From assembly GCF_024204665.1 (NCBI RefSeq), contig NZ_CP100355.1:2771451-2835450 (forward strand): a stretch of DNA of 64,000 nucleotides, given 5' to 3'. The stretch comes from Natronosalvus rutilus. Its GTDB lineage: Archaea > Halobacteriota > Halobacteria > Halobacteriales > Natrialbaceae. Shown piece by piece: positions 42,233 through 52,392 of this stretch. Each line of letters begins with the position of its first letter. Positions within the stretch are counted from its first letter, which is position 1. The notes beneath the pieces were generated by a model, which worked only from the letters and a program-made list of their open reading frames with translations, was not told the DNA's origin and did no database searches. The translations under genes and the position numbers were made by a program.

Positions 42233-45200
42233 TCAGTCGGCGGCGGCCTGCCGTACGGCGGTTTTAATCGGCTGCTGCTTATTTACCGGACCCATTAACA
42301 GGTCTGAGTCGTCTTCATCGGGCGGCGTTTCACCGGTGAGTTTAGCTGCCAGCCATACCCACGGCCCGTACTCGTCGTGGTTAAGCAACGCCCACGGATC
42401 TTGCGGCCAGAAGAGGACGCCGCCGATCGGGTCCGATGGGTCGCCGTAGCGATCCGGTGGCAACGATTCGAGCAACAATGCGTCGACTGCGTCCAGGAAC
42501 GACCCGTCGGCGAACGACGGAAGCACGGGGTCCGCGCGTTCCTCGCTCGTCGAGAATGAGAGGGCCAGTCGGTAGCCGTCGCCGGTGACGAGCAGGAGGC
42601 CCAGCGATTCCAGGTCCTCGCGATAGTTGTAGACGGTCTTCGGGGAGACGTCGGCCCGCTCTGCGAGCTCCGTTTTCGAGAGCGGTTCGTCGGCCTCGAG
42701 GAGCACCTTTACGATCTTGCCCGCCGAGTCCGTCCGGCGCTCGTCGGTCCCGAGATCGGGGACCAGGGCGCAGGCCTCGAGGTTCGCGAACGCGGTCCGG
42801 AGTTCGTCCGGTCGGATCTCTCGGCGGTCGGCTTCCGGCGAGAGGTAGCGGTGAAGGACGCGGGCCGCATCCTGGGGCGTCTCGATGAGAGCGTGCGTCG
42901 TCGCGACGGCCTCGCCGGTCGGCCGGAGGTTCTTGCGGGAGAGGATGCGCTGGAGGGTGTTGGCGTAGGCGACGCGGTCGGGTTCGGATCGGACGGGAAT
43001 CTCGACACCGAACTCGGGAGCGTCCTCGTGGACCTCTTTGGGTGACTCCAGACGGTCTCGAAGCGGGTCCTCGAGTTTGTGGACGTCGGGGCCACGAAGA
43101 ACGAACGAGCCGATGAGGGAACCAGTCGGATCTGCGGCGTCGACGGAGGGCGTCATGGCCGCCTCTCGCTTCTCCGTGCGGTCCTCGAAGAGTTGACGGT
43201 AGCAGGCGTGAGCGCCGTACAGCGATTGGATGGCCGCCGCGTGAGCTAGCGAGTCGGCGAACGCCTCGCGTTTCTCGAGTTTCAGACCTTCGGGAACGCG
43301 GATCTCGCGGTGGAGCGTGATATCCAGCGCCTCCAGGATGTGGGCGATCGTCCCCCAGAGACCATGTGCCGAGCGGACGATGGCCGACCGGAACGAATCC
43401 CGATCGTCACACTCGCCGCGCTTGAGCTGGGTCGTCAGTCTCGAGAGTTCTTCGCCCCACCCGATGAGGTTGTCCCGGAACGTCTGGCCGTCCTCGAGAG
43501 CCTCATCCGATGCAGCGCCGATGCACCGCGCATCGCGAACGATCGGGGCCGGGTCGTCGACCGACTCTAGGCGCGTTGGGGTCAGCACCCGGTCAACAAA
43601 CTCCTCGCTGGCTAACGCCAGTGCACTGCTCACCGTCAATGGCAACGGCTCGCCCGCTCGTACGGCCACAACCGCCACCCGGCGCTCATCATCGTAGCTT
43701 ACGTACCGGGTCTTCTGTTCGTGGTCCTCTATCCCCCCACGTACAAGCATCACGCCGCCGTTCCCGCCGCTTGCCGCCACCGCCGCGTGCGCCGCCGGCC
43801 CCAGGTAGCGGGTCCGGTAGTAGGCGGTGTTGTCTTCGCCGTCCTCTCCCCCACCCAATCCCGTCTCGGTGGTTACACGGCCCTGTCTGTCTTGTTTACC
43901 GCTGCCATTAACAGGTCTACTGGCGAAGTCGGAAATCGACCGCTGTCGTGCGGTTTCACGCTCGAATGTCTCGAGGACCTGTTCACCGAGTGGTCGGAGC
44001 TCGACTTTCTTCGAACACTGGGGACCGAAGCGGGTCACGAGATCGTCGTCGACGAACTCGCTGACAAGTTGGCGAACACGTGAATCGTTATCGCCCGGAT
44101 AGAGGTCGTACAACTCCGCGTACGACAGAATACCACTCGAGTCGGCGTACAGTTCGCGGAGCATCGCGACCTCGAATGAGTCGGCCTCGAGGTCGCCGGC
44201 GATCGCCTTCGCGGTCTCATCGCTCGCTCCCGAGGCACGCTGACGACTGCACCACTCACTAACACCTGGGAGGTCGACGCGGTGGGAGTTGACGACCTTC
44301 GAGAGCGTGAATCCGCTCGCGACCACGCGGACGTCGAAACTGTCTGCCAGTACGGCGAGCAGGTGACAGACGTCGACGCGCTGGTCACGACGCCGGCTCT
44401 CGAGCCACGACTCCTCGACGATCACCGAGAGCGTCGCGTCCTCGGCAGCGCCGAGCAGTTGGGCGGCCGCAAGCAGGTCGTCGGTACTCGCCATCGGGCT
44501 GTCGGGAATCGACGGTACGAGTTCGCCCTCGAGCTGGCCGACAGCGTTCGCGTCACCGCGCGCGGCGTTGACGATCTCCGATCGGATCCAGTAGGGAATC
44601 CCGAGGTCCTCGAGGGCGTCGTACACGCCCGTGACGTCCGCGCCTGCGAAGAACTCCTTGACACTCTCGGCGAGTAGTGTTCGTACGCGTGCGTGTTCGA
44701 ACAGTGACTCCCAGACAGCGGTCACGGTCGCGTCGGCGTCCAACTCGAGGATCGCGGCCGCCGAGACGGGCGGCTGGTCGGTCGGGGTGACCTCGCCGCG
44801 CGCGATGTCGTCCCGATCGGGCGGGGAAGCCCACGCCTCCAGGTCGTCCCGAATCCCGTTCTCGAACAGTTCGTGGTCAGGGTCCTCGAGGGAAACCAGG
44901 TCCGCGAGTTCGTCACCGGGGTCGGCACACCACTCGTCGACGAGGTCGGCGTAGCGCTCGCGTTCCTCGTCCATCGAGACGTCGACCAATTCCTCGAAGC
45001 GCGCGAAGTCTGAGACCTCGAGATCGACGTCGAAGCGGTCGACCACTGCCTCGGCGCGTTCCAATAGGTCAACTTCTTGCCGCCCGTACTGGCCGTTTTC
45101 GAGGACGAAGTCGTTGTACAGTGTCGCTTCGTCGGCCTCTTTCGCGTGGTAGCGCGATCGCCACTCGGCAGCGGCGTCCCGGGATCCGAGCGTCTTCTCA

Positions 45201-45331
45201 CACCTCACCTTCTTCGGAGCACGCTCTTTCCCACAGTGGGGGCACGACACAGAACCCTGTGCGCGCCACCCAGTCTCGTGAATCCAGGTTTGGGTGCATG
45301 TCGAACACACGAGCACGTCGAAGTCGCTCAT
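42233..45331 (-). CDS. Large zinc/winged-helix protein (1032 aa), DUF5817-like provirus protein
   Basis: The first 40 residues contain CSTC (9-12) and CPHC, a zinc ribbon. A long acidic helical body follows. Near the C-terminus a winged helix is clear (DEPLSKTELAERADVSPKTVYNYREDLESLGLLLV). The overall architecture matches large DUF5817-type proteins often found in haloarchaeal proviruses and plasmids. It may act in replication or transcription control. No polymerase or helicase motif was seen. Confidence 0.65.
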   Translation of the reverse strand: MSDFDVLVCSTCTQTWIHETGWRAQGSVSCPHCGKERAPKKVRCEKTLGSRDAAAEWRSRYHAKEADEATLYNDFVLENGQYGRQEVDLLERAEAVVDRFDVDLEVSDFARFEELVDVSMDEERERYADLVDEWCADPGDELADLVSLEDPDHELFENGIRDDLEAWASPPDRDDIARGEVTPTDQPPVSAAAILELDADATVTAVWESLFEHARVRTLLAESVKEFFAGADVTGVYDALEDLGIPYWIRSEIVNAARGDANAVGQLEGELVPSIPDSPMASTDDLLAAAQLLGAAEDATLSVIVEESWLESRRRDQRVDVCHLLAVLADSFDVRVVASGFTLSKVVNSHRVDLPGVSEWCSRQRASGASDETAKAIAGDLEADSFEVAMLRELYADSSGILSYAELYDLYPGDNDSRVRQLVSEFVDDDLVTRFGPQCSKKVELRPLGEQVLETFERETARQRSISDFASRPVNGSGKQDRQGRVTTETGLGGGEDGEDNTAYYRTRYLGPAAHAAVAASGGNGGVMLVRGGIEDHEQKTRYVSYDDERRVAVVAVRAGEPLPLTVSSALALASEEFVDRVLTPTRLESVDDPAPIVRDARCIGAASDEALEDGQTFRDNLIGWGEELSRLTTQLKRGECDDRDSFRSAIVRSAHGLWGTIAHILEALDITLHREIRVPEGLKLEKREAFADSLAHAAAIQSLYGAHACYRQLFEDRTEKREAAMTPSVDAADPTGSLIGSFVLRGPDVHKLEDPLRDRLESPKEVHEDAPEFGVEIPVRSEPDRVAYANTLQRILSRKNLRPTGEAVATTHALIETPQDAARVLHRYLSPEADRREIRPDELRTAFANLEACALVPDLGTDERRTDSAGKIVKVLLEADEPLSKTELAERADVSPKTVYNYREDLESLGLLLVTGDGYRLALSFSTSEERADPVLPSFADGSFLDAVDALLLESLPPDRYGDPSDPIGGVLFWPQDPWALLNHDEYGPWVWLAAKLTGETPPDEDDSDLLMGPVNKQQPIKTAVRQAAAD

Positions 45332-45584
45332 GCGCCGACCACCGCCGAGTTACCGGAGCGAGAACGCAGTCCACTCGCTGCTTGGGGTACACGAGTTCGA
45401 ACCGAGGCATAGTCGAATTCTGAATCTCCGCGATCAGTCGGAACGGCTAACTGGTGGTCTGACGAATAGCGAGTACCAAACAGGGGGCCTGGAACGAGTC
45501 GCGATTTGCTGTTTTCACAGTTTTCACAACACGATCTTCGCTCTCTTCGCGCTCGTCGCTATCGGCCAGCCGCGTTCGGGTGTC

Positions 45585-45908
45585 ATGGTCGCCTTCCAGC
45601 GCGTCGACGCGCCGCTCGAGCTACCGATTCTTCTCTCCGGCATCGTCCTGGCCGGCGTCATTGGGTTCGCGCTGGTGATCGTCGTCGGGGATGCCTACCT
45701 CGAGCTCGTCGGCCGGCTCGAGTACTGGCGAATTTCGGCGGCGGTGCTCTCGATGCTGGTCTGTCTCGCGTTCCTGTTCGCGGGCCCGATCGGCGTTCTC
45801 ACGTTCGGCGTGGCCACCGTCGTCGGACTAGTTCTCGTCCGCCTGCAGGCCAGGCGGGTTCATCTCATGGGCGTGTTGATCGACCCGTTGGCTCTCTCCG
45901 GGCTCTGA
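45585..45908 (+). CDS. Small membrane protein, 107 aa
   Basis: I chose the ATG at 45585 (MVAFQRVDAPLELP). The protein is three to four hydrophobic helices (ILLSGIVLAGVIGFALVIVVGD, ISAAVLSMLVCLAFLF, VLTFGVATVVGLVLV). It is the first gene on the chromosomal side of module B. Not recognised by family. Confidence 0.6.
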   Translation: MVAFQRVDAPLELPILLSGIVLAGVIGFALVIVVGDAYLELVGRLEYWRISAAVLSMLVCLAFLFAGPIGVLTFGVATVVGLVLVRLQARRVHLMGVLIDPLALSGL

Positions 45909-45990
45909 GAAGCGACGAGGCTCGAGGCGCGAGTGACCGCCGGTAATCCGAAAGACAACCGTTAAAAGCGACGGGCGGGAAGAAGCGAGT

Positions 45991-46170
45991 ATGAGTTCCA
46001 CGGACCGACGGGAGACTCGCTCGTGCGTCTCCTGTGGGATCAACATCGCGGGCACGAACGCCGCGTCGTTCAAGTGCCCCGACTGTGGCGCACAGATCTA
46101 CCGCTGTGCCAAGTGTCGCAAACAGAGCAACCTCTACGAGTGCCCCGACTGTGGGTTCCTCGGCCCCTGA
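45991..46170 (+). CDS. HVO_2753-like zinc-binding protein, 59 aa
   Basis: Eight cysteines in four CxxC pairs (CVSC, CPDC, CAKC, CPDC) give two zinc sites in a 59-residue protein. The sequence SCVSCGIN...[23 protein letters not shown] fits the conserved haloarchaeal family that includes HVO_2753, a small zinc protein placed near translation genes. It precedes aEF-1beta by 4 bases. A TATA-like sequence (GTTAAAAG, 45961-45968) lies about 25 bases upstream. Confidence 0.85.
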   Translation: MSSTDRRETRSCVSCGINIAGTNAASFKCPDCGAQIYRCAKCRKQSNLYECPDCGFLGP

Positions 46171-46174
46171 TACC

Positions 46175-46441
46175 ATGGGAAAAGTAGCCGCCAAGATCAA
46201 AGTCATGCCGCAGAGTCCCGATATCGACCTCGACGCGCTCCAGGAGCGCCTCGAGACCGCCCTCTCGGAGGGGGCGAAAATCAACGGCGTCGAGCGCGAG
46301 GAAGTCGCGTTCGGCCTCGTCGCGCTCTACCCGACCGTGATCGTCCCCGACGGTGCCGGTGGCACTGAGGGTGTCGAAGAGGCCTTCAGCGAGGTCGAAG
46401 GCGTCGAGAGCGTCAACGTCGAGAACGTCGGCCGTATCTAA
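46175..46441 (+). CDS. ef1b: Archaeal elongation factor 1-beta
   Basis: The 88-residue protein starts [22 protein letters not shown] and ends [15 protein letters not shown], the standard compact alpha/beta fold of aEF-1beta. It exchanges GDP for GTP on aEF-1A during translation. It is adjacent to the zinc-ribbon gene as in other haloarchaea. The in-frame region upstream of 46175 belongs to the zinc gene's shadow. Confidence 0.92.
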   Translation: MGKVAAKIKVMPQSPDIDLDALQERLETALSEGAKINGVEREEVAFGLVALYPTVIVPDGAGGTEGVEEAFSEVEGVESVNVENVGRI

Positions 46442-46647
46442 AGGGGCGACCGCCGAATTTTTCGTCTGTCGTCGATCATCGCAGCGACCGCGTTCGCTTC
46501 TCGAATCGGTGAGTGAGGAGTCGCGGTGACCAGGAGAGGTATGTGTTAGTCGTACTCGAGCCGGTGAGGTCGCCACTCGCATCCTCGAGAACGGATCGGT
46601 CGAATCCGCGATAACTGAGTCGCCCGAGTTTACGAGAACCGAGTCAC

Positions 46648-47469
46648 TCAGTCGATTTCCCACCGGTCTTCGGCTTCGACGCGGTCGGCCTTGACGGCGT
46701 TGAGAACAACCCCGCCGAGCAGCGCCAGGGCCCCGACGTATAGCCAGGTCAGGAGCAACATGACGCCGCCCGCCACGCCGTACAGCTCGACGCTTTCGGA
46801 GGTCGTGAGGTAGAGGCGAAAGGCGAGCGCGCCCAGGGTCCACGAAATCGCCGCGAGGACGGCACCGCGAAGCGCTTCCCGGACCGTCACGGTAGGCGGA
46901 CCAAACTGGTAGAACATCGGGAGGAACACGCCGAACAGCGCCCCCGCCAGGAGCGGGATACTCGCCAGCAAGGCTACCGTCTGCCCAGCGACGGCCACTA
47001 GCCCGATTTGCACGATGACCACCGAAGCGACGGCGAGGATCACCGTCACGAGGATCAATCCAGTGTCTCGAGCGGTCTGACGAAGCGATCGTTCCGCCTG
47101 GACGCCGTAAACGTGGCCGAACGCGCGGTTGATCGACTGGAACGTCGTGAACGAACTCCAGACGAGGATGGCGGCGGCGATCACCGCGGCCCGTCCTCGA
47201 CCTGCCCCCTCGCCGATCATCCCGTTCATCGTCGAGACCAGCGAATCCGGATCGGCCCCGAACGCGGGTGCTAACAACTCCAAGGCGCTCTCGAGCCAGC
47301 CGACCGTCGTCATCCCGATGAGTGCGAAGATGACCAGCGGGATCAGGGCGTTGAAGATGTAGAACGCAACTCCGGCGGCGACGAGGGCGAACCCGTTCTC
47401 TCGAGCGACGGCGACGACGTGCCGGACGGTGGATTCGTCTACGGGGAGTGGTCGTTCGAGTTGGCTCAT
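46648..47469 (-). CDS. YihY/virulence factor BrkB family membrane protein
   Basis: About six hydrophobic helices, with the typical start [27 protein letters not shown] and the helix [22 protein letters not shown], are characteristic of YihY/BrkB (once called RNase BN). The acidic C-terminus ends [11 protein letters not shown]. Function in archaea is not established. It starts 11 bases after the cystathionine gene and likely shares its transcript. Confidence 0.85.
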   Translation of the reverse strand: MSQLERPLPVDESTVRHVVAVARENGFALVAAGVAFYIFNALIPLVIFALIGMTTVGWLESALELLAPAFGADPDSLVSTMNGMIGEGAGRGRAAVIAAAILVWSSFTTFQSINRAFGHVYGVQAERSLRQTARDTGLILVTVILAVASVVIVQIGLVAVAGQTVALLASIPLLAGALFGVFLPMFYQFGPPTVTVREALRGAVLAAISWTLGALAFRLYLTTSESVELYGVAGGVMLLLTWLYVGALALLGGVVLNAVKADRVEAEDRWEID

Positions 47470-47479
47470 TCGGATTGGC

Positions 47480-48679
47480 TCATTCGAGCGCCCCTTCGAT
47501 CGCCTGCTCGAGGTCCCCGATCAGGTCGTCGACGTGCTCGATGCCCACCGAGACGCGGATCAGGCTGTCGGTGAGTCCGGCCGCGATACGCTCTTCCCGT
47601 GGAATGGCCGCGTGGGTCATCGGCGCGGGCTGTTCGATCAGGCTCTCGACGCCACCGAGGCTCTCGGCGAGGGTGAACACCTCTGTGTTCGAGACGACGT
47701 CGCTCGCCTGCTCGAGCGTGCCGTCGAGTTCGAAGCTGAGCATGCCCCCGAAGTCGTCCATCTGCCGGGCCGCGATCTCGTGGCCGGGGTGGCTCTCGAG
47801 GCCGGGGTAGTAGACGCGGTCGACATCGGGGTGCTCGTCGAGCCACTGAGCGATCGCACGGGCGTTCTCGCAGTGGCGATCCATCCGGACGGGGAGGGTC
47901 TTGGTTCCGCGGAGGACGAGGAAGGCGTCGAAGGGTCCGGGTGTCGCGCCCACGGAGTTCTGGTAGAAGCCGAAGCGCTCGTCGAGGTCGGGGTCGTTCG
48001 TCAGGAGCGCCCCGCCGACGACGTCGGAGTGGCCGCCGAGGTACTTGGTGAGCGAGTGACTGACCACGTCGGCGCCCAACTCGAGTGGACGCTGGAGGTA
48101 CGGTGTGGCGAACGTGTTGTCGATGGCGCAGATGGCGTCGTGCTCGTGGGCAATGTCGGCAGCCCCCTCGATATCCACGATAGACAGCAGCGGGTTGGTC
48201 GGGGTCTCGAGCCACAGGAGTTCGGTGTTGTCCTGGAACGCCGCGTCGATCGCCTCGAGGTCGGTCATGTCGACGAAGGTGAACTCGATCTCGTACTGCT
48301 CGTAGACCTGGGTGAAGATGCGGTGGGTGCCGCCGTAGACGTCGTTCCCGGTGACGACGTGGTCGCCGGACTCCAGCAGGTTGCAGACGGTGTTGATCGA
48401 ACCCATGCCGCTCGAGAAACAGCGGCCGTACTCGGCACCTTCGAGGCTCGCGAGGTTGGCCTCGAGGTCGTCGCGCGTGGGGTTGCCAGTTCGGGAGTAC
48501 TCGTAGCCGCGGTGGTCGCCGGGGCCGTCCTGTTCGTACGTCGAGTTAGCGAAAATCGGCGTCATGAGGGCGCCGGTTTCGTCGTCGGGTTCCTGGCCCG
48601 CGTGGATCGACCGGGTCTCGAAGCGGAACGTCCGTGCGCCGTCACCGTCATCGTCGTCGGTACCGCGATCGTCGCTCAT
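47480..48679 (-). CDS. Cystathionine gamma-synthase/lyase family PLP enzyme
   Basis: The N-terminus [11 protein letters not shown] and the PLP-binding [15 protein letters not shown] (Lys about residue 210) identify the Cys/Met metabolism PLP family. Other family marks are [17 protein letters not shown] and [11 protein letters not shown]. It makes or cleaves cystathionine in methionine/cysteine interconversion. The 399-residue length is normal. It lies within 6 kb of the MetE-type pair. Synthase and lyase activities cannot be told apart by eye. Confidence 0.9.
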   Translation of the reverse strand: MSDDRGTDDDDGDGARTFRFETRSIHAGQEPDDETGALMTPIFANSTYEQDGPGDHRGYEYSRTGNPTRDDLEANLASLEGAEYGRCFSSGMGSINTVCNLLESGDHVVTGNDVYGGTHRIFTQVYEQYEIEFTFVDMTDLEAIDAAFQDNTELLWLETPTNPLLSIVDIEGAADIAHEHDAICAIDNTFATPYLQRPLELGADVVSHSLTKYLGGHSDVVGGALLTNDPDLDERFGFYQNSVGATPGPFDAFLVLRGTKTLPVRMDRHCENARAIAQWLDEHPDVDRVYYPGLESHPGHEIAARQMDDFGGMLSFELDGTLEQASDVVSNTEVFTLAESLGGVESLIEQPAPMTHAAIPREERIAAGLTDSLIRVSVGIEHVDDLIGDLEQAIEGALE

Positions 48680-48813
48680 ACGTACGGAGGCAACCGCCGG
48701 CGGGATTACTGTTCCCTTTCTCCGTCGAGATTCCCAGCTACTCGATCACGAACTGCCTCACCTATAGCTTCCTCGAGCGGCTGCCGTGACTCGAGACGGG
48801 TCGAGAACGTGCG

Positions 48814-48821
48814 TTTTATAA
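48814..48821 (+). promoter_or_regulatory. TATA-like box for rpl21e
   Basis: TTTTATAA lies 30 bases before the L21e ATG at 48851, the distance expected for a leaderless or short-leader archaeal promoter. Confidence 0.5.
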
Positions 48822-48850
48822 CCGTCACCGGTCAAGAGCGTCGTACGACT

Positions 48851-49141
48851 ATGCCGAACTCGAACGGACCTCGTCAGGGAACCCGGCGAAAGCTCTCGAA
48901 CAATCCCCGCGATCGCGGGACCTCGCCGCCGCAACGGGCGATTCAGGAGTACGACGTGGGCCAGAAGGTCCACCTCAAGATCGACCCGAGCGTTCCGAAG
49001 GGGCGCTTCCACCCACGATTCGACGGCCACACCGGTGAGGTCGTCGGCAAACAGGGCAAAGCCTTCAAAGTCGAGATCACCGACGGCGGGAAGGCGAAGA
49101 CGCTGATCGTCACCGCTGCCCACCTCCGCGCCCAGGAATGA
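48851..49141 (+). CDS. rpl21e: 50S ribosomal protein L21e
   Basis: The 96-residue basic protein has [19 protein letters not shown] and the KOW-like end [20 protein letters not shown], typical of L21e. It is part of the large ribosomal subunit. Its stop overlaps the rpoF start (ATGA), the conserved haloarchaeal arrangement of L21e with the RNA polymerase F subunit. Confidence 0.95.
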   Translation: MPNSNGPRQGTRRKLSNNPRDRGTSPPQRAIQEYDVGQKVHLKIDPSVPKGRFHPRFDGHTGEVVGKQGKAFKVEITDGGKAKTLIVTAAHLRAQE

Positions 49142-49494
49142 CGATCTTCAAAGAGATCGTCGACGAGGAGTACCTGACGGTCTCGGAGACGAAGGACCTC
49201 CTCGAGGACATCGAAACCGAACGAGCGCTCGACGACGAGCGCGAACTGCGATACGAACTCGCGCGTGCCATCGAGCACGTCAACCGATTCGCCATCCTCG
49301 AGACCGAGGACGCGAACGCCCTCGTCGAGGACCTCCAGGACCTCGAGAAGGTCGACGAGCCGACGGCGTACAAAATCGTGAACCTGCTCCCGCGGGACCG
49401 ACAGGAGCTTCGCACGGTGTTCGCCCAGCAGCGCTACTCCGTCTCGGGTGACGAACTCGACGAGATCCTCAACGTCATCGCGAAGTACGTCTGA
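49138..49494 (+). CDS. rpoF: DNA-directed RNA polymerase subunit F (Rpb4-like)
   Basis: The acidic 118-residue protein starts [23 protein letters not shown] and ends in an HRDC-like helical domain ([23 protein letters not shown]...DEILNVI). RpoF pairs with RpoE to form the polymerase stalk. Coupled to L21e and upstream of DUF655 as in other haloarchaea. Confidence 0.93.
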   Translation: MTIFKEIVDEEYLTVSETKDLLEDIETERALDDERELRYELARAIEHVNRFAILETEDANALVEDLQDLEKVDEPTAYKIVNLLPRDRQELRTVFAQQRYSVSGDELDEILNVIAKYV

Positions 49495-49568
49495 GGCTGC
49501 CCGGGCGTTGACGTGTCCGACTTCGGCTCGCTGTGCGTCGGTCGCGCTATTCGTCGTTGAGCCGACTC

Positions 49569-49576
49569 TTTAAGTA
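49569..49576 (+). promoter_or_regulatory. TATA-like box before DUF655 gene
   Basis: TTTAAGTA lies about 25-30 bases before the ATG at 49600, giving a likely leaderless start. Confidence 0.4.
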
Positions 49577-49599
49577 TTCCGTCGCCGTACCCCGAGTCA

Positions 49600-50193
49600 A
49601 TGAGCGAAGCCGACAGCGATGAGACGGACGTGGACGTGCGCCGAGCGGTCGTGCTGGATTATCTAGCCCACGGGCTCTCCAATGGCCGCCGTCGCTACCA
49701 GCAGTCACCGGCCGGTTATGCCCTCGGCGTGGACGACTTCACGCTGTACCAGGTCGCCTTCGACGAGGACGCTCGGCTCACGATCGGCACCAGAGTCGTC
49801 GTCGAGCCCCAAGCAGAGCGCGACGTCGTCGAGGAGTGTCACCCCGTCGAGTACGACGACCTCTCCTCGGGTGCCCAATCGGAACTCGAGTACGTCATCG
49901 CCGACCTCATCGAGGAGAACGAACAGCGGTTCGTGGACTTCTACAACGATGCCCAGCCGATCACTCTCCGGCTCCATCAGCTCAACCTGTTGCCGGGCAT
50001 CGGGAAGAAACTCCGAAACAACATCCTCGACCAGCGAAAGCGAAAACCCTTCGAGAGCTTTGAGGACCTCGAGGATCGGGTTTCGGGACTGCACGACCCC
50101 GACGAGGTGCTGGCGAATCGGATCCTCGAGGAGTTGCGGGACGAGGACCTCAAGTATCGGACGTTCGTGGGCCGCAATCAGCGAGACGAGTAG
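49600..50193 (+). CDS. DUF655 family HhH protein
   Basis: The N-terminal half is a beta-rich OB-like region and the C-terminal half has a helix-hairpin-helix motif (NLLPGIGKKLRNNILDQRKRKPFESFEDLEDRV). This is the DUF655 family always found next to rpoF and ksgA in archaea; it is expected to bind RNA or DNA and act in ribosome or RNA processing. Length 197 is normal. Confidence 0.88.
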   Translation: MSEADSDETDVDVRRAVVLDYLAHGLSNGRRRYQQSPAGYALGVDDFTLYQVAFDEDARLTIGTRVVVEPQAERDVVEECHPVEYDDLSSGAQSELEYVIADLIEENEQRFVDFYNDAQPITLRLHQLNLLPGIGKKLRNNILDQRKRKPFESFEDLEDRVSGLHDPDEVLANRILEELRDEDLKYRTFVGRNQRDE

Positions 50194-50319
50194 CGCACTC
50201 TCTCCTTCTCGCCTTCGCCTCCGGTCACGAGCGACGGCTATACACACGACGGTTATTCACGCGAGCGACGTGCTCTCGAGACGGTGCGTTTACGGCCCCC
50301 TGCCACCTACGCCCGGGCA

Positions 50320-51234
50320 ATGAGAGATCCAGACGGGTTAATCGCGAGGGCGGGGGTTCGCGGTGATCCCGACCGCGATCAACACTTTCTCGTCGACGAT
50401 CGCGTCCTCGACCGGTTGCCGACGTATCTCGAGCTGTCAAACCGCGACGCGTCGCCAGGTGGTAGCGAGGAATCGACCGAATCGACCGACCCGATCGAAT
50501 CGGCCGAATCCACCCGCGAGGTAACGAGCCACCTCCTCGAGATCGGCGGCGGGACGGGTGCGCTCACGGACCGACTGCTCGCCGTCGCCGACGAAGTGAC
50601 CGTCGTCGAACGAGACCGTCGGCTGGCCGCGTTTCTCGAGGATGAGTTCGCCGAAGAGGTTGCGGCCGGCCGCCTGACCGTCATCCAGGGCGACGCCCTC
50701 GAGGTCGACCTGCCTTCCTTTTCGGCGTCGGTGTCGAACCTGCCCTACGGCGTCTCGAGCCAGATTGCCTTTCGACTCCTCCCCGAAAAGCGTCCACTCG
50801 TCCTGATGTTCCAGAAGGAGTTCGCCGAGCGAATGGTCGCCGAGCCGGGGACGCCCGAGTACGGGCGGCTGTCGGTCTCGGCCCAACACTTCGCGGCCGT
50901 CGAAATCGTCGAGACGATCCCGAAGGAGGCGTTTTCGCCGCCGCCGCAGGTAGAGAGCGCGGTCGTCCGGTCGACCCCGCGGACGCCCGACTACGAGGTC
51001 GCTGACGAGGCGTTCTTCTTGCGGTTCGTCAAGGCGGTGTTCACCCAGCGACGGAAGACGATGCGAAACGCGATTCGAAATACGGCTCACATCTCGGGGC
51101 TCGAGGATGCAGACGCCGTTGTCGAGGCGGCAGACGAGGACCTTTTGGGCAAACGAGCGGGGGCCGTCACGCCCGCCGAGTTCGCCGAACTGGCGACGCT
51201 CGCCGACGAGGTGGGCCGTTCGGATGAGAGGTGA
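50320..51234 (+). CDS. rsmA: rRNA small-subunit dimethyladenosine methyltransferase (KsgA/Dim1)
   Basis: The SAM motif I (LEIGGGTGALTDRLL), the catalytic NLPYGVSSQ motif and the C-terminal RRKTMRNAIRN stretch define the KsgA/Dim1 family that dimethylates two adjacent adenosines near the 3' end of 16S rRNA. I chose the ATG at 50320 (MRDPDGLIARAG). A short Glu/Ser-Thr-rich insert (about residues 45-68) lies between the N-terminal QHFLVDD motif and motif I. Confidence 0.93.
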   Translation: MRDPDGLIARAGVRGDPDRDQHFLVDDRVLDRLPTYLELSNRDASPGGSEESTESTDPIESAESTREVTSHLLEIGGGTGALTDRLLAVADEVTVVERDRRLAAFLEDEFAEEVAAGRLTVIQGDALEVDLPSFSASVSNLPYGVSSQIAFRLLPEKRPLVLMFQKEFAERMVAEPGTPEYGRLSVSAQHFAAVEIVETIPKEAFSPPPQVESAVVRSTPRTPDYEVADEAFFLRFVKAVFTQRRKTMRNAIRNTAHISGLEDADAVVEAADEDLLGKRAGAVTPAEFAELATLADEVGRSDER

Positions 51235-51240
51235 GAATCC

Positions 51241-52392
51241 GTGGTAGACGCGTTCACTGGGCTCGAGTGGCTCGAAAACACGTTCCACACCCAGATCCAG
51301 AAGGGAGTGGCGACGGCCGTCGTTACGGGGCTGTTTCTGCTCGTGTTGGTTTTCCATCGACGACTCCAGTCCTGGATTTCCGACCGCTCGAGGCCGCTAT
51401 ACGCCGACATCGTTGCGACGATTCTCCTGTTCGGGACGGGGGGATTGGCGCTATACGTGGCCGTCGGGGTCTGGGGGGCGACCGAGGAACTGTCGACGGT
51501 CCTCTCGCGATTCGACCCGGACGGGACGTTCCTCCCTCGAGTGACGGCATCGTTCGTGATGGTCGTGCTGACCTACATCGTCTGGCGATTCGTGAGGCGG
51601 CTGTTACACGACGTGGTGGCTTCCTCGACGACGGTCACGAAACACCAGGAAGAGGTGTCAAATCGCGTCATCCAGGTCTTCATCTGGTCCGTCACGCTCG
51701 TGATCGTCCTCAGTATCTGGATCGACGACCTCAGCGGACTCCTTGTCGGGGCCGGGTTCCTGGGCATCGTCGTCGGTATGGCCGCCAGGCAGACCCTCGG
51801 TGCGTTACTCGCCGGGTTCGTCCTGATGTTCTCCCGGTCGTTCGAAATCGGTCACTGGGTCGAGATCGACGGGCGGGAAGGGACGGTCACGAACATCTCG
51901 ATCTTCAATACGCAGATTCAGTCGTTCGACGGCGAGTACATCATCGTGCCGAACGACGTCGTCACGACGAGCATCGTCACGAACCGCTCGAAGAAGGGCC
52001 GCCTACGCATTGAGGTCGAAGTCGGCGTAGACTATAGCGTCGACGTCGACCAGGCGGCGACACTCGCTCGAGACGCCCTCGAGCCGATCGAGGAGGTGAT
52101 GGACGTTCCCGAGCCGATGGTCGTCACGAAGCACTTCGGCGAGTCGTCGGTCGTCCTGGGCGTTCGCTTCTGGATCGATCGGCCGAGCGCGCGACGGCGC
52201 TGGACGGCCCGGACGAAGGCCATCAGCGCGATCAAGACCCAGTTCGAGGAAGCCGACGTCAAGATCCCGTACCCACAGCGGGAATTGAGCGGACGCGAGG
52301 AGACCGACGGATTTCGAATGCGAGTGGACGAACCGGTGAACGAAACGACAGCTCGAGGGACTGCCTCCAGTCGGCCGTCGGAGGACGACTGA
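51241..52392 (+). CDS. MscS-type mechanosensitive ion channel
   Basis: A GTG start 6 bases after ksgA gives a 383-residue protein. Four hydrophobic segments occur before residue 200. The pore helix GLLVGAGFLGIVVGMAARQTLGALLAG and the beta domain (HWVEIDGREGTVTNISIFNTQI...IIVPNDVV) are MscS hallmarks. It relieves osmotic stress. Its stop overlaps the next gene (TGATG). Confidence 0.9.
   Translation: MVDAFTGLEWLENTFHTQIQKGVATAVVTGLFLLVLVFHRRLQSWISDRSRPLYADIVATILLFGTGGLALYVAVGVWGATEELSTVLSRFDPDGTFLPRVTASFVMVVLTYIVWRFVRRLLHDVVASSTTVTKHQEEVSNRVIQVFIWSVTLVIVLSIWIDDLSGLLVGAGFLGIVVGMAARQTLGALLAGFVLMFSRSFEIGHWVEIDGREGTVTNISIFNTQIQSFDGEYIIVPNDVVTTSIVTNRSKKGRLRIEVEVGVDYSVDVDQAATLARDALEPIEEVMDVPEPMVVTKHFGESSVVLGVRFWIDRPSARRRWTARTKAISAIKTQFEEADVKIPYPQRELSGREETDGFRMRVDEPVNETTARGTASSRPSEDD

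Larger units (their letters stand above)
31106..45400. mobile_element. Module B: integrase-bearing provirus or integrative element (limits approximate)
   Basis: A tyrosine integrase at the left points outward, followed by runs of tiny overlapping minus-strand genes, a divergent regulator with a palindromic operator, AT-rich cargo and a large zinc/wHTH protein. Core chromosomal genes resume at 45585. The 31106-31274 and 45332-45584 gaps would hold the ends, but I found no convincing direct repeats or tRNA remnant. It may be the second half of a larger element including module A. Confidence 0.55.

Noticed and set aside
45390-45415. Possible tRNA remnant (GAGTTCGAACCGAGG) at the right edge of module B
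   Set aside because: Only four of five T-stem pairs form on the reverse strand, there is no acceptor strand, and part of this could be chance; not strong enough for an attachment site.
47429-48850. Plus-strand extension in front of L21e
   Set aside because: It runs antisense through the cystathionine gene; the true L21e start at 48851 has a TATA box 30 bases upstream and the family-typical length.
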